A stretch of DNA of 64,000 bases. It comes from Cheiracanthium punctorium (Eukaryota; Arthropoda; Arachnida; Araneae; Cheiracanthiidae). Position 1 is the first letter of the stretch. Each line of letters begins with the position of its first letter. Under the pieces are notes generated by a model. It was given only the letters and a program-made list of their open reading frames with translations, was not told the origin of the DNA and searched no databases. This document shows, piece after piece, positions 11,561-22,541 of this stretch. The position numbers and the translations under genes are program-made. The stretch covers positions 1,302,001 through 1,366,000 of the forward strand of contig JAWZYV010000771.1 of assembly GCA_038373885.1 (NCBI GenBank), written 5' to 3'.

Positions 11561-13080
11561 ATATTGTCCTTTTTAAAGGAACATATCTTAGTTACAAATC
11601 TGAACAGGAATGATTTGAGATGGCGCTTATCCGTTTAGCGATTATTCGTTTTCCAAAACAGATTAACTAATTCTAATTGATTTTAAAAGCGCCATCTTGG
11701 CATTAGGTACGATCTGGCAAAATGGTATCTTCCAAGCAGGGTGAATCTAAACCGCGAGTTCAAAAATGTTAGAACCCAATATCTTGAAAATGAAAAATAA
11801 TTAAAATGCAGATTATTTTAAAGCCGGTTCAGTCCAGCTGGAGTATTTGCTACCAGTACATTTTTTAAAGACCATACATAGGTACATTGTTGGTCCATTA
11901 TTGGTAAGGAACTTGTAACAGAGTATCTAAATTAAAGGCCAGAAATTTCTGAAAATGCTGTGCTTAGCATTTTCCCGAATACTCCCAAATATTTAACAAA
12001 CAGTAGCAATATTTGCAGACAATTAGTTTCGAGAATCGCGCCTCTAATCTGAAGAGAAATACATTATGCTGTTTAGATGGCATTTGTGATTGCCCTGAAG
12101 AAAATGGATAGTTATCAGAAACCATCGAATATAAGGGATAACGCTAAAGTAACTATTTGTTTTGTAAATTTTAATGATAATCCCTTACACCTCACATGTT
12201 AATGATTGTTATTTTTGAATATTTGGCTTATAACATATTTATTAATAATGTTAAAGTGCCTAATGTTGATAAAATTTTAAACTGTAATTGTATTGATTCT
12301 ACAAACTTCTTAGAAAAAGTGCTTTTTCAAAAATGCTATTGAGAGCAAACTACTGAAATATTACCTGCGTTTAAATATGGGTCATAAATTTTGCTTGTCT
12401 AATAATTATCTCAATTTCCATCTTTCTAGATTTTTGTTGATGATTGATTAAAAATAGAAATTACTAGAGGTAGCATAATTTACATTACATAACGCATATG
12501 AACCAAATGTTTTTTAACAAACTAAAATTTTAATATTATTTATATGCACTTTCAAGAAGGAATGGAATAACATTTAATTATCTCTGGAAAATAAGTGAAA
12601 GTGTCTCCATAAAATTAATAGGCATACAAAAAGTGTACCTCTTTTGTATATATTCATATGTTTTTAAAATTTGCTTGTGATTAATTTTGTAGTATCCTTT
12701 TCTAAAAGATATTGATAGCATGTATTATTTATTTAGTCATATAAAAATTGGATTTTTTTATTTGCACTTAAAAGTAAATTATGTACTTCATTAGAAATAG
12801 ATTCAGAGATTCTTATTACTGACATGCTCCTTAAATTTATTTATTTGAAAACTTGATTTAAGAATAAAAATGTTTCATCCGATAGTTATACTTTAATTTT
12901 ATCAAGTTCCTATGGGTATTAGTACTTAAAAGTAAAGAAAATGTAAAAAAGAGTGTCCATTTAAATAGCGTGATTAGATAATCTTTATCCTTAAATAAAT
13001 GTGAATGTTTCATCAAAGGTAAGTCTAAAAATAAATTGTTTTAAAGCATTATCTGAGTGTGTATATATTTCTCCGAGTAA
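11560..13080. other. Non-genic AT-rich stretch with one short inverted repeat
   Basis: AGATGGCGCTT near 11618 and its inverse AAGCGCCATCT near 11687 form an 11-bp inverted pair about 60 bp apart. Everything after 11900 is very AT-rich without coding signal. Confidence 0.45.
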
Positions 13081-13120
13081 GCGCTAGTGTATCAAAAGAG
13101 CAGATCCTCACCGTCTTAGA

Positions 13121-13130
13121 GTCACGTGAC
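13121..13130. promoter_or_regulatory. Palindromic E-box / CLEAR-type site
   Basis: GTCACGTGAC is a perfect palindrome around the CACGTG E-box and equals the consensus recognised by MiT/TFE and USF-type bHLH-zipper factors. It lies in a 210-bp GC-richer island (13080-13290) that ends in a donor-like CAG/GTGTGAGT near 13253. Such a site also occurs by chance, so a promoter is only a possibility. Confidence 0.3.
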
Positions 13131-13289
13131 TTCAAAAGTAGGCGTGACCACCAGAGCCTGTCTATTTCATTAGCCACGTACAAAACCTGTCGATAAGATC
13201 GCGTTGAAAAAATCCGCGATTGAGCGAAATAGCACCCTAGTGCTGAAAAGTGCAGGTGTGAGTTCTTTGATTTTCGCCGACATCAACAT

Positions 13290-13640
13290 CGGTGTCTGTG
13301 CTCGAGGGATAGAGCAATTTCAATGGTCGCTTCAAATATGAGATTTGGACAAACAAAGGTTAGTCAGCTATTTAAACCACCGCTCCTTTACAAAGCGGTC
13401 TACATGAATTATTGGTCAAAACATACGTCCTCAAAAAGTTACCATTGCGGTAATTTAAAACTTTATATATAATTTTACTGTTAGGAAAACGTGGTGGTTT
13501 TAAAATAAATGAAACCTGTGTGAAAAAACACACATAAAATGTTGCTTATAACACGATCATTTCGACCAACAGGGCCGGATACAACTGATCACACTGGCCC
13601 GCAAAATATATGTAAACGGCGGTTTGCATTGTATTCTGAG
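13290..13640. repeat. Dispersed repeat family 'S', partial copy
   Basis: Shares long blocks with 15750-16060 and 49440-49760. These include 'accgctcctttacaaagcg', a 'gtggttttaaaataaatgaaa' block and 'ctgatcacactggcccg'. It stops before the hairpin-like part seen in the other copies. Confidence 0.7.
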
Positions 13641-14103
13641 TATAAAAAAATCTGATGTGTCCAACACATGACTTCCTTGCACGTCCATTAGATCAAAAAT
13701 ATTTTCGACGCACTTCCTCTAAATTTATTTGTTTGAAAGAGATAAAATATCAATAATAGCAAGGTTTAGCGATTTCTAGCCAAATATTTCGATATCGCCA
13801 AGCTGAGTTCAATTTGAAAGATTTCCTTCTGACACTTTATTTGGCGATATTTCACCAAAAGCCGACAAACTTGAGATAGTCTGCGAGATTTTGGGGATAG
13901 CCAAAGTAGTCATTGAGCACAGACCTTCAATGAATTGAATGCATCTATACACCTCAATGTATTCAAAGTCATTTGGCTCACCATGTAAATAAATTCTCAG
14001 TCGATTGCTGTCAAAAAAGACATTGAAAACAGTTAGATATTACAATAGTTCTAAATACAAAGTTAAAAAATCTACGGGTTAAAGTTTTAGAGTTATACAA
14101 AAT

Positions 14104-14345
14104 AGGAAATAATTTTTGGCGCCAAATTTGGCGATATTTCGGCGAAACTCGTCAATGTCGACGACATTTGGCGAGATTTTAAGCATAAACCAAACAATGA
14201 CAGATTATCGCCAAATTTGGCGATATTTCGCCAAAACTCGCCAAGAACGATGACAAATGGCGATACTTTGGGCATGGACGAAATGACTGACTATCGCCAA
14301 ATTTGGCGATATTTCGCCAAAACTCGCCAAGGTCGAGGACGGACT
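14104..14345. repeat. Tandem repeat, about 88-bp unit, three copies
   Basis: The phrase CGCCAAATTTGGCGATATTT starts each unit, with copies beginning near 14118, 14210 and 14295. Each unit contains a TGGCGA/TCGCCA inverted pair. The parallel open frames on the minus strand (about 60 codons each) are a by-product of the repeat. Confidence 0.85.
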
Positions 14346-14699
14346 GCGAGATTTTGGGCATGTACCAAACAATGACTGTCTACAGTTGTATTATAATGAA
14401 GATGTCCATAGACATTAAGGTACTGAAATTCTTTTCGGTGGTCCTGTAAATAAACTCTCCAGTAGATTGGAACCAAAAATCGAGATGCACAACTAGATGT
14501 TACAACATTCTTATATATGAAATTTCATAATAGTTTTTGAGATTTGAGAGTTAAATATGCACACACGTACACCAAAATTCGCCAAGCTTGGCGACTTTTG
14601 GCATAGTTCTTGAGGGAGGCACGTGACCGTGGTCGGACCATTACCTAACTTATGTGGTAGGACGGTATTGTGCTTGAAATGGATGAATGCCCCTAAAAT

Positions 14700-15385
14700 T
14701 GCTATTGACCGTAATGTATTGGAAATCTTTTGAGTGTTCCTGTAGCAGAACTATAAATGATAAAGACACTTTTTTTAATAGAGAAATTCATTTTCTAACT
14801 CTTTACAGCATATATCACTTCTGAGTCGTTTGAAATAGCCCAATACCTCTAAAAAACGCTTTGATGAATTTCTGCCCATAGAGCGTAATGTATTTCGAAT
14901 CTTTTGGGCGGTCCTGCAGATAAACCATTCAGTCGAATGGAACCGAAAGGGGAGGTGCACAACTAGATGTTACAACAATCCTAAATATAAAGTTTCAACA
15001 TTCAACGCCTAACAGTTTTTGAGATATGCGAGTTTAATGAATTTCGGCTCATTGAGTGTAATGTATTTCGAATGTTTTGGGCAGTCCTGTAGATAAACTA
15101 TCCAGTCGAATGGAACCAAAAGGGGAGGTGCACAACTAGATGTTACAACTATCCAAAATATGAAGTTTCGACATTCTACGCCTAATAGCTTTTGAGTTAG
15201 GCGAGTTTAATGAATTTCGGCCCATAGAGCGTAATGTATTTCGAATCTTTTGGGCGGTCCTGTACATAAACTATCCATTCGATTGCCACCAAAAGGGGAG
15301 GTGCACAACTAGATCATAGAACAATCCTAAATATCAAATCTCAACATTCTACGACCAATAGTTTTTGAGATATGCGAGTTACATA
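14700..15385. repeat. Tandem repeat, about 180-bp unit, about four copies
   Basis: Units repeat 'gcgtaatgtatttcgaat', 'gggcggtcctgtagataaac', 'aaaaggggaggtgcacaact' and 'tttttgagatatgcgagtt'. Clear copies begin near 14880, 15055 and 15228. A diverged one starts near 14700 and another, older, near 14400. Confidence 0.85.
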
Positions 15386-17114
15386 CATACGTACGTACGT
15401 ACGTACAGACGGCATGGAAAAACTGGCCACAGTAGACTCGCCACTGGTCAAAATGAGTTGCAGACGCGTTAATATGATCGTGCATGCTAGCCTACGATGA
15501 GATGCATCGAAAAAAATTTTAAATTAAATTTAGAGGTAGTCAAAATCGGTTTTTATGTCGAAATTTGGCCCCCAAAATTTTTCGGGATCACATTACTTCC
15601 TTATACTACGTACAAGGAAGTAAAAAACATTATACATACGACGTACATGTGAAAGTGGCAGGCCCATCGGGAAATTTCCCGGTGGGCGTATCTGGCCCTG
15701 CCGACCAAAAATTCTTTCGGTCTTCATCAGTCAGAAGACTGTTTTGACTGACTTCAAATAGGACATTTGGACAGACAAGGATAGTGAACTACTAAAACTA
15801 CCGCTCTTTTACAAAGCGATTCACTTGAATAGAAAATTCTGCATCTGAAGATCATCCATGGCCACATGCAGTAATTAAATTTTATATATAAATTTACTGT
15901 TGGGAAAACGTGGTGGTTTTAAAATAAATGAAAACTTTGCGAGAAAACACATAAAATGTGGCTTGGAACACGATACGATCGTTTCGACCAACTGGGTCGG
16001 ATACAACTGATCACACCGGCCCGGGAAATATATGTAAACGATGAATAGTTTACATTGTATTCTGAGCAAACATGCACATTATACATACGACATATATGTG
16101 AAAGTGACAGGCCCATCGGGAAATTTCCGGGCTTCCCGCTGGGAGTATCCGGGCCGCATATTAACTACCTTTACTCTCTGTTGGAAACGGGGGATCTTGA
16201 AGCCTTCTGATTGGCTGCTATCTCAGATTGATGCATGACGTCATGATGCCTTACCGCTCCTTCTTTATTTTAACCTTGTTCTTAGCCCAGCGCTCGATAT
16301 AATCTTATTAGCTTATTCTTATGTAGTTTATCAGTTGTTTCAATGTCTGTTTTTCCAGAAAAAAAAAAAACTTCCCAGCAAAAAAAGGAAACATTAACTT
16401 TCTGTAAATATAAAAAGGAATCAACCAAATGCAAAACTGCATTAAATTGTAATTTTTTGTACAATACATATATATTAAAGATATAATTTTACTTATTTTC
16501 CATATTTCTTGCATTTCTTATTATTCAATTGTAACCTCGAAAATTTAATTTATAATTTTTGGATATTAAAGGAAAAGAATACAGATGAAAAATTATTCGA
16601 ATACTACCACCCCAAATAATTCTTTCTATCTTAACGTGTCTGAATCTGAAAATAAAATTAAAAGAACTTCTGTGGTTTTTACTTTCTCTTTCTAAGTTCT
16701 GGGGTTTATATTCAACAACTATAAGAAAGTTGGGAGCATTTGAAACGCAACCAACCATTAAAAAAAAAAAAAAGACTCTTTGTGAAAGAGGAAAATTAAG
16801 AACTTTTATTAAGTACTAATAGTTTTGTTGAAAAAGTTACATAATGAAATAATTCTTGGAATTGAAAAATATTTTTATCTATTAAAATTTTTTGTTTCAT
16901 CAGTGAAAAAGATTCAATTCATAAAAGTGACCGTACATGTAAAACTAGCAAGAAATAAATGAAAGTTTAAAAGCTAATAGAGTTTTATTCTATAATATGT
17001 CTCTCTCTATATATCTGAATAATTTTAAGAAATGCCTTATAGAGAATTAACTGAGAATTGTGTATACTCAAAAACCACAGCAATAAATATTGAATGAGAA
17101 ATTTATTGTTTATA

Positions 17115-17430
17115 TTAGAGTATTCTGAATACATAGGTAAGTGTCTTTACCAGTTCAAGGAAATTTTTTGTTTCGCATATTTTTCTATGAATATAGTAGC
17201 ATTAAAAAATACTTTTCTAATTTCTAAAAACATTTAAATTTCTAAATATTTTTTAAAGAAAAGTATATTATAAATGCATTTGTATCAATTTATAATATAC
17301 TTTTCTAATATTTGAGGTTTTAAAATATTATCACTTAACAAAATCTTTAATCAAACAAACAAATTTAAAATTAACAAAATCCTCTTATGTATCCTATTAT
17401 GTTGAATTTATCATTCAGAATACTCTTTTG
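17115..17430. repeat. Nested palindrome centred near 17281
   Basis: The inner arms GAAAAGTATATTATAAAT (17258-17275) and its exact reverse complement (17288-17305) flank a 12-nt loop. An outer pair AGAGTATTCTGAA (near 17117) and TTCAGAATACTCT (near 17415) is placed about symmetrically around the same centre. This may be a foldback element nested in the 16164-17957 element. Confidence 0.6.
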
Positions 17431-17529
17431 ATAAAAATATTGTCATTCTAAAAGGTAACTGTATCTTTCTTACAATGAAAAATGAATTTCATTTTATAGT
17501 AATACCTAGTACTTTTCTTTGCTATAATT

Positions 17530-17554
17530 AAAAAAAAAAAAAAAAAAAAAAAAA
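17530..17554. repeat. poly(A) tract
   Basis: About 25 consecutive A inside the 16164-17957 element. Confidence 0.9.
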
Positions 17555-18520
17555 GATGCTCTATCCTTAGAATATTCCTGTCACACATATGTAGACATTG
17601 TTAAACTTTATTTCCTTTGAAAAACAGGGTTCAATTTTTGTCATTTAAAATTAGTAGTATTTAATATTCATAACATTTGAGTATCTGATTAAGAGAGAGA
17701 ACAAATTAACTAAAGAAAAATATGTTTAAAGGGATGCTGTTAAATGGGAGGAATTTTTTTTTTAATTAAATATACACCAAAACAAATCATTCTGATGTTT
17801 TTTATGCTGTTAATTTAATTAAGGCGAGGCAGTCATGAGTTTAACAATAAAAATATAGATGGCACCACCACATATATTGAAATTTTAAGATGCTCTGAGA
17901 AAGCAGCCAATAAGAAGGCTTCAAGTTCCCCCGTTCCCAACAGAGAGTAAAGGTAGTTATTATGCATCCGGGCCTATACGACCAAAAATTCTTTCGATCT
18001 TCATCAGTCAAAGACTGTTTTGACTGATAAAGACCGAAGAATTTTTGGTCGAAACGATCGTATCATGTTATAAGTAACATTTTATATGTGTTTTATCACA
18101 AAGTTTTTATTTTTTTTTAATCGTTTAACACCAGAATTTTGAGTGTTTTTTACGTGGTGGTTTTACTTCTAATAATGCACATAATATATGTTTTTAAAAT
18201 TTAATAACATTTTTCTGTAAATTGTTTCCGCTTTAAATTTCCGCAATTTATCCACTTTAATTGCATATTTATCAAGCAAAGTAAAATCTCGATTTATAGA
18301 GTTACACAGATAAGCAATAACGTATGTATTGAACTATAGTTCGCAACTATTACATAAATATGTGGTGGGTGGAACCTATTTGAAATAATGAAAATTTACT
18401 TATTCTGGCCAATGGAACAAAAGCCACTAACATTGAAATATAAACAGCATTTTTCATGAAATACTAATAACTTTTTTTTACCATATAAAATTATTAAACA
18501 AATTCAATCTTCAAACTTAG

Positions 18521-19731
18521 GAACAGCTTTTGTATGGTCCCTTTTTGGCGATTTTTTGATTTGGCGACAAAATCTTGTCGCCAACCCAAGTTTGCCTTGC
18601 CGATGCCATTGCCAATTGTAAACAATATGGCGGATCGGATGGCGCTGGTTCCGAGATAATTGATCGTCGCTGTTAATTTTGCTATGATTTATTTTAATGG
18701 CTTTTAAATATTTTTATGAAAAAAAAAATTAAACAGATAACAAGCTTACATGTACATATAGATTCGGTTTAATAAAATTTAATAACTTTTCTCTTTGTAT
18801 GAGGGGGTGCTGTGCCCCCCCTCAACCCCCCCTTTCCTCTTTTTAGTAGATTAAATTAAACAATGCAAACAAATAATATTCTAAAGGCAATACCTCACAA
18901 AAATAACAAATAAAAAAGACAAAAAAATTAAAATACATTTTAGCATTCTGACAAAAGACAACGTAAGCAAAATAAAGAACTAATTCAAATCATAACGAAC
19001 AATGCTTATCTCATACCTTAATTAAAATCGCTAAATTGTTTCAATATTGAAATAATAAAATCAAAATATCAAATATTATATTAATAACGGAATTATTTGT
19101 TGCTCCTACCATTAACAAATAAACAAAGGTAATAATAACAAATAAAAACAAACAATGCTTATCACATACCTTGATTAAAATCTCTAAATTATTGCAATAT
19201 GGAAATAATAAAATCAAAATATCTAAAATTATTTCACTGTATAAAATATTAATAACGTAATTATTTGTTGCTTTTACCCTTAACAAATAAACAATCGAGA
19301 ACGCAAATATTAATCTGAAACGTACTATCAAAAGAAAGCTTATTCATACAAAACTGTATGTAAACAGTCAGTATGAACCTGAACAGCCGTTTAAAATTTC
19401 AAAAATAATTAAATAATAATAAAATTTAATGTTAAATAAAGCCATTAAAACAAAACCATAAAGCACATGGCAGATCAACCATTCGAACGAACCTCCCGCG
19501 CTAAGAAATACACGGGGCTCAAAAAGTTCATGAAAGAAACAAACGGTCACGATTTGCCGGACGTACACGAGCACATCCGTGACGTCACGGAAGAATCCAC
19601 TTTTCGCCCGAGGTTAGGGTTACAGCTCCGGAACATCCGACGGCGGGGTTACCATATTGGCATCCTTTATCGCGCCAAAAAAAGTCGCCAAAAATAAAGT
19701 GCGCCAAAGGGACCACACTAAAGCTGTACCC
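18521..19731. mobile_element. TIR element, 1211 bp, perfect 8-bp duplication
   Basis: The left end has ACAGCTTTTGTATGGTCCC and the right end GGGACCACACTAAAGCTGT, an inverted pair about 30 bp long. Both flanks read aaacttag. The 50-kb copy of repeat S lacks the insertion. An 8-bp duplication fits the hAT or P superfamily. A 76-codon open frame at 19467-19697 (plus) is rich in R and K and unidentified. A further hairpin built on TTGGCGACAA/TTGTCGCCAA lies near 18560. Confidence 0.85.
19020..19285. repeat. Two-copy tandem repeat, about 160-bp unit
   Basis: The sequence from 'aaattgtttcaatattgaaa' through 'ttatttgttgctcctaccat' is repeated with differences downstream (from about 19185). It lies within the 18521-19731 element and generates the 96-codon minus-strand open frame there, which is not considered a gene. 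Confidence 0.7.
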
Positions 19732-19999
19732 AAACTTAGTTCTTGTATGCATGTAAGAATACTTTTAAAACCCTACTTCAGCACATCTCTTTAAAATTAC
19801 TTCAAATTACTTGAGTTTTCCTCAACATTAAGTTCACGCCTAGTGCACTTCTCGCTGAAATCTTCTGAAGTAAGGGAGTACGTTCATAGTAACAGACCAC
19901 AAAGAGGCGTGTCCTACGTAATAACTACTACTAACGTTATCGCTCACAAAATAAAAATTCAGAAGATCATCAAATAATAAGCTTAAAATGATTTACATG

Positions 20000-21315
20000 A
20001 GCAAGGCCGAGAGTGTCATAATTGTTTTCGACTCCAGCTGCGGTAAAAAGGGGGTGCGATGGCGCACGGTCTCACCCCAAATTTAAAAACATTAATCTAC
20101 CCAAATTTAAGCACAGTATTTATTGCATGCTGTTGATTTTAATAATCAAATCTCGCATCGCCAAATGAAAAGCTAAAATGCCTCCCCTGCTCAACTCTCT
20201 ACACATCAGTTGCAGTGCCGGATTAGCCATGTAGCTGAAGTAGCAAATGCTACGGGCCCCGCGCCTTTAACTTGAACGTTTTCGTTTCCTCTACCCCCCC
20301 CCCCCCCGATATCAAACTTTTTTTAACAAAAGATAATTATCGTGATTTTTCTTTTTTTCTTTTCTTTGTTTGTTTTTGATACGACAATTTTTGTAGCTCT
20401 ATCATGGAACTGTAAATCAATTGTAGATAACTCATTGAAAGAATATATGTAAACTCAATGTAGCTGTTGCATGCCCGCATTATTTAGTCAACTGATTATC
20501 TAGGCGAAACTGTATGAGTTTTCTAAAGGGAGCAATAAGAGACCCATACAAGAGCATATTTAACACACTGTAGAACAAAAAATGCAGGACTCAGAAAAGA
20601 AAATTTCAGACGTGGTCCAAATTGAGGGAAAAGCAGATTTAAAAAACAGAAAAGTCTTCATCATTATCTTTTTGTTGACAAAAATCGCTACTCGGAGGAG
20701 GGGTATTCAGACCCTTGGACCACCCACTTAAGTATGGCCTTTAAAGAGTACATTCCTTACCAAATATTACAAGTTTGTCTTTATTTGAAGAATAAATCCA
20801 GAAATAAGCAAAATATAGAAAGAAAACTGAGTGCTAAAATGAAAGAACAGAGTCAGGGCCGGATCAAGGACGGATTAAATAGAAAGCGTCGGAGGGGGTG
20901 ACCGCCCTTCCCAAGAAAAAAAGAAATCAATGTAAGCTACCCTATTTCACTTCCTTAAAATGGATGCGTATGTCAATCTTCTAACTAGCCTCCTCTATCA
21001 CAAAGTTGCATTAATCCGTCAGTGGGCCGGAATATTCAAGAAGCTGAATAGGCTCTAGTCTATCGGCCCCGATCATTTCAAGGCCTTTGCAGTAACAAAT
21101 CGAATAAATTTTTTAATGAAGTTGTAATGAAACTTTTCAAAATGACTCAATGCACAGGAAATATTTGTGGCTATTTCTGAGGATTTTCCTTAGACAGCGA
21201 GCTGTGCCTCTGCATTTCCCAGAGAGGTCAGGTTCATAGGAATGTAGGAATAAAAGCACACCATAAGAAAGACATTCCCCCACGAAACAATAATTTTTAT
21301 TTAAATATTGGAGAT

Positions 21316-21357
<42 letters not shown>

Positions 21358-21970
21358 TAGTCGATATGAGGATGGTATTTAACTCGATGTTGGGCCATCC
21401 CGAAGTTCTTTTGTTTTAGAGTCAAAGGAGTGGTGGTGGCTTTGGCGAAATTGAAAGGTATATGGAGTAGGGATAAGCCATCTTTAGAAAGCTTTTGGTG
21501 TTTGACTTGAATTATTTTTATTTATTTATTTTTTACATTTGACAATGTTGCAATACAGGACTTTCGAATTATTATTTCAAACAATAACAATAGATAGAAT
21601 GCAAGCCGTTTATTATATTTTGTGAATTCTCAAATCTGATAATTATATTAATGACAGAAATTAAGCGCGTTAAATACAAAGGAATTGCTTTTGGCCGGTT
21701 CAAATCACAGGTGAAGGTTGCGAATTTCTGTAAGTTCGTTCAGATAAAATAATGAGAACGGGGAGGATCTTTGCACAAAGACAAGACGGTCGGGGTATCC
21801 TGAAAGCCATAGCCCCATGCAAACTGAAAGCAAAGAGGGTTTTCTAATACTCTAGCTCCACAAAGACACTTAAATACTTCATGACATTTAATATTATGCA
21901 CACATGCTTGTAGAACACGAACCACGGACTAAGAGGGTACAGGACAATCATCCAAGCATTGTGAAAGAAC
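20000..21970. other. Non-genic stretch with homopolymer runs
   Basis: Includes a C run (20294-20307) and a 37-bp T run (21320-21356). Phrases such as 'gtgccggattagcc' (20217) and 'aatccgtcagtgggccgg' (21013) look like ends of old MITEs, but I could not pair them with a target duplication. The open frame on the minus strand at 21740-21925 is cysteine-rich and unidentified. No gene is supported. Confidence 0.45.
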
Positions 21971-21974
21971 TAAA

Positions 21975-22330
21975 TGAAATTTGCCTAAAAGGTGGCGCTG
22001 GGAGTCGTACCCATTAATTTTTTGGCGCATGCGTCGTGTGCTAGTAGCTAAAACGTAAACAAATATCAACGGAAGCACCCCGCGGGAGATGCTTACGCCG
22101 TGTGTCGTCAGAGGGCGCCCATGCCGTTAATCATTAAAAGGGGGTCGCATATTTTCCTCTCAGAGGCTGACGCAGTTTCGCCCGTCTGCCGCTTCCCAAT
22201 GATCGTCCTAAAGCCTCTTAGTCCGTGACACGAACGCAATGTCCTCTAGAAGTGCTCTAGGCGGTATGTGGAAGTAATAGCCCCCCTCTATACGCATGTA
22301 CAGTACAGTTTGAAGGCGTTCCGTTCATGT
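21975..22330. other. GC-richer island, possible regulatory region or old exon
   Basis: This 350-bp patch is clearly richer in G+C and CpG than its surroundings. It contains GCGCATGCGTCG near 22024, close to the NRF1 binding consensus. No long reading frame and no match to other repeats in the window was noticed. It could be a promoter or non-coding exon, or an unrecognised transposon piece. Confidence 0.3.
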
Positions 22331-22541
22331 AGTGTATTTTGAATAGCGAAAGTATAATTTCGTCAGATTTGGCTATCCTCAGTTAGATTGCTTGTGAAAT
22401 ACCCATTAAATATATAAAGTTTACAGAAGATAAAAATATGAAACCTAGTATTATAACCTAGAAACCTAGTATTCTAAAAAATGGAATAATTTAACTATTT
22501 ATTTTTTGAGGGGGAAAACTGTGTTTAAACGAACAGTTTAA

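Larger units (their letters stand above)
13645..15625. repeat. Composite repeat with inverted ends and internal tandem arrays
   Basis: The left end carries GACTTCCTTGCACGTCC and the right end ACGTACAAGGAAGTA, an inverted pair. Between them are an 88-bp tandem array (14104-14345), a 180-bp tandem array (14700-15385) and a CATACGTACGTACGTACGTA run near 15386. Parts of the same family recur at 55440-56227 and 59109-60540, with other insertions in them. No protein is encoded. The ends may belong to an old DNA transposon or satellite-carrying MITE. Confidence 0.6.
16164..17957. mobile_element. TIR element, 1794 bp, about 60-bp inverted ends, TATTA duplication
   Basis: The left end (16164-16227) begins ACTACCTTTACTCTCTGTTG. 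The right end (17897-17957) is its reverse complement with a few mismatches. Both flanks read TATTA, giving a 5-bp target duplication, and the uninterrupted S copy at 49440-50640 continues across this point. The interior is extremely AT-rich with no transposase, so it is non-autonomous. A 5-bp duplication is compatible with several superfamilies, and I do not assign one. Confidence 0.8.
15630..19990. repeat. Dispersed repeat 'S', full copy interrupted by two elements
   Basis: Three pieces (15630-16163, 17958-18520 and 19732-19990) line up in order with the largely uninterrupted copy at 49440-50640. Shared marks are 'aggcccatcgggaaatttcc', the hairpin built on 'gaccgaagaatttttg' and 'cagtcaaagactgttttgactg', and 'aaaccctacttcagcacatc'. 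The two gaps hold the TIR elements at 16164-17957 and 18521-19731. Confidence 0.8.

Noticed and set aside
14093..14476. Three similar 60-codon minus-strand frames
   Set aside because: They come from the 88-bp tandem repeat and have no independent support.
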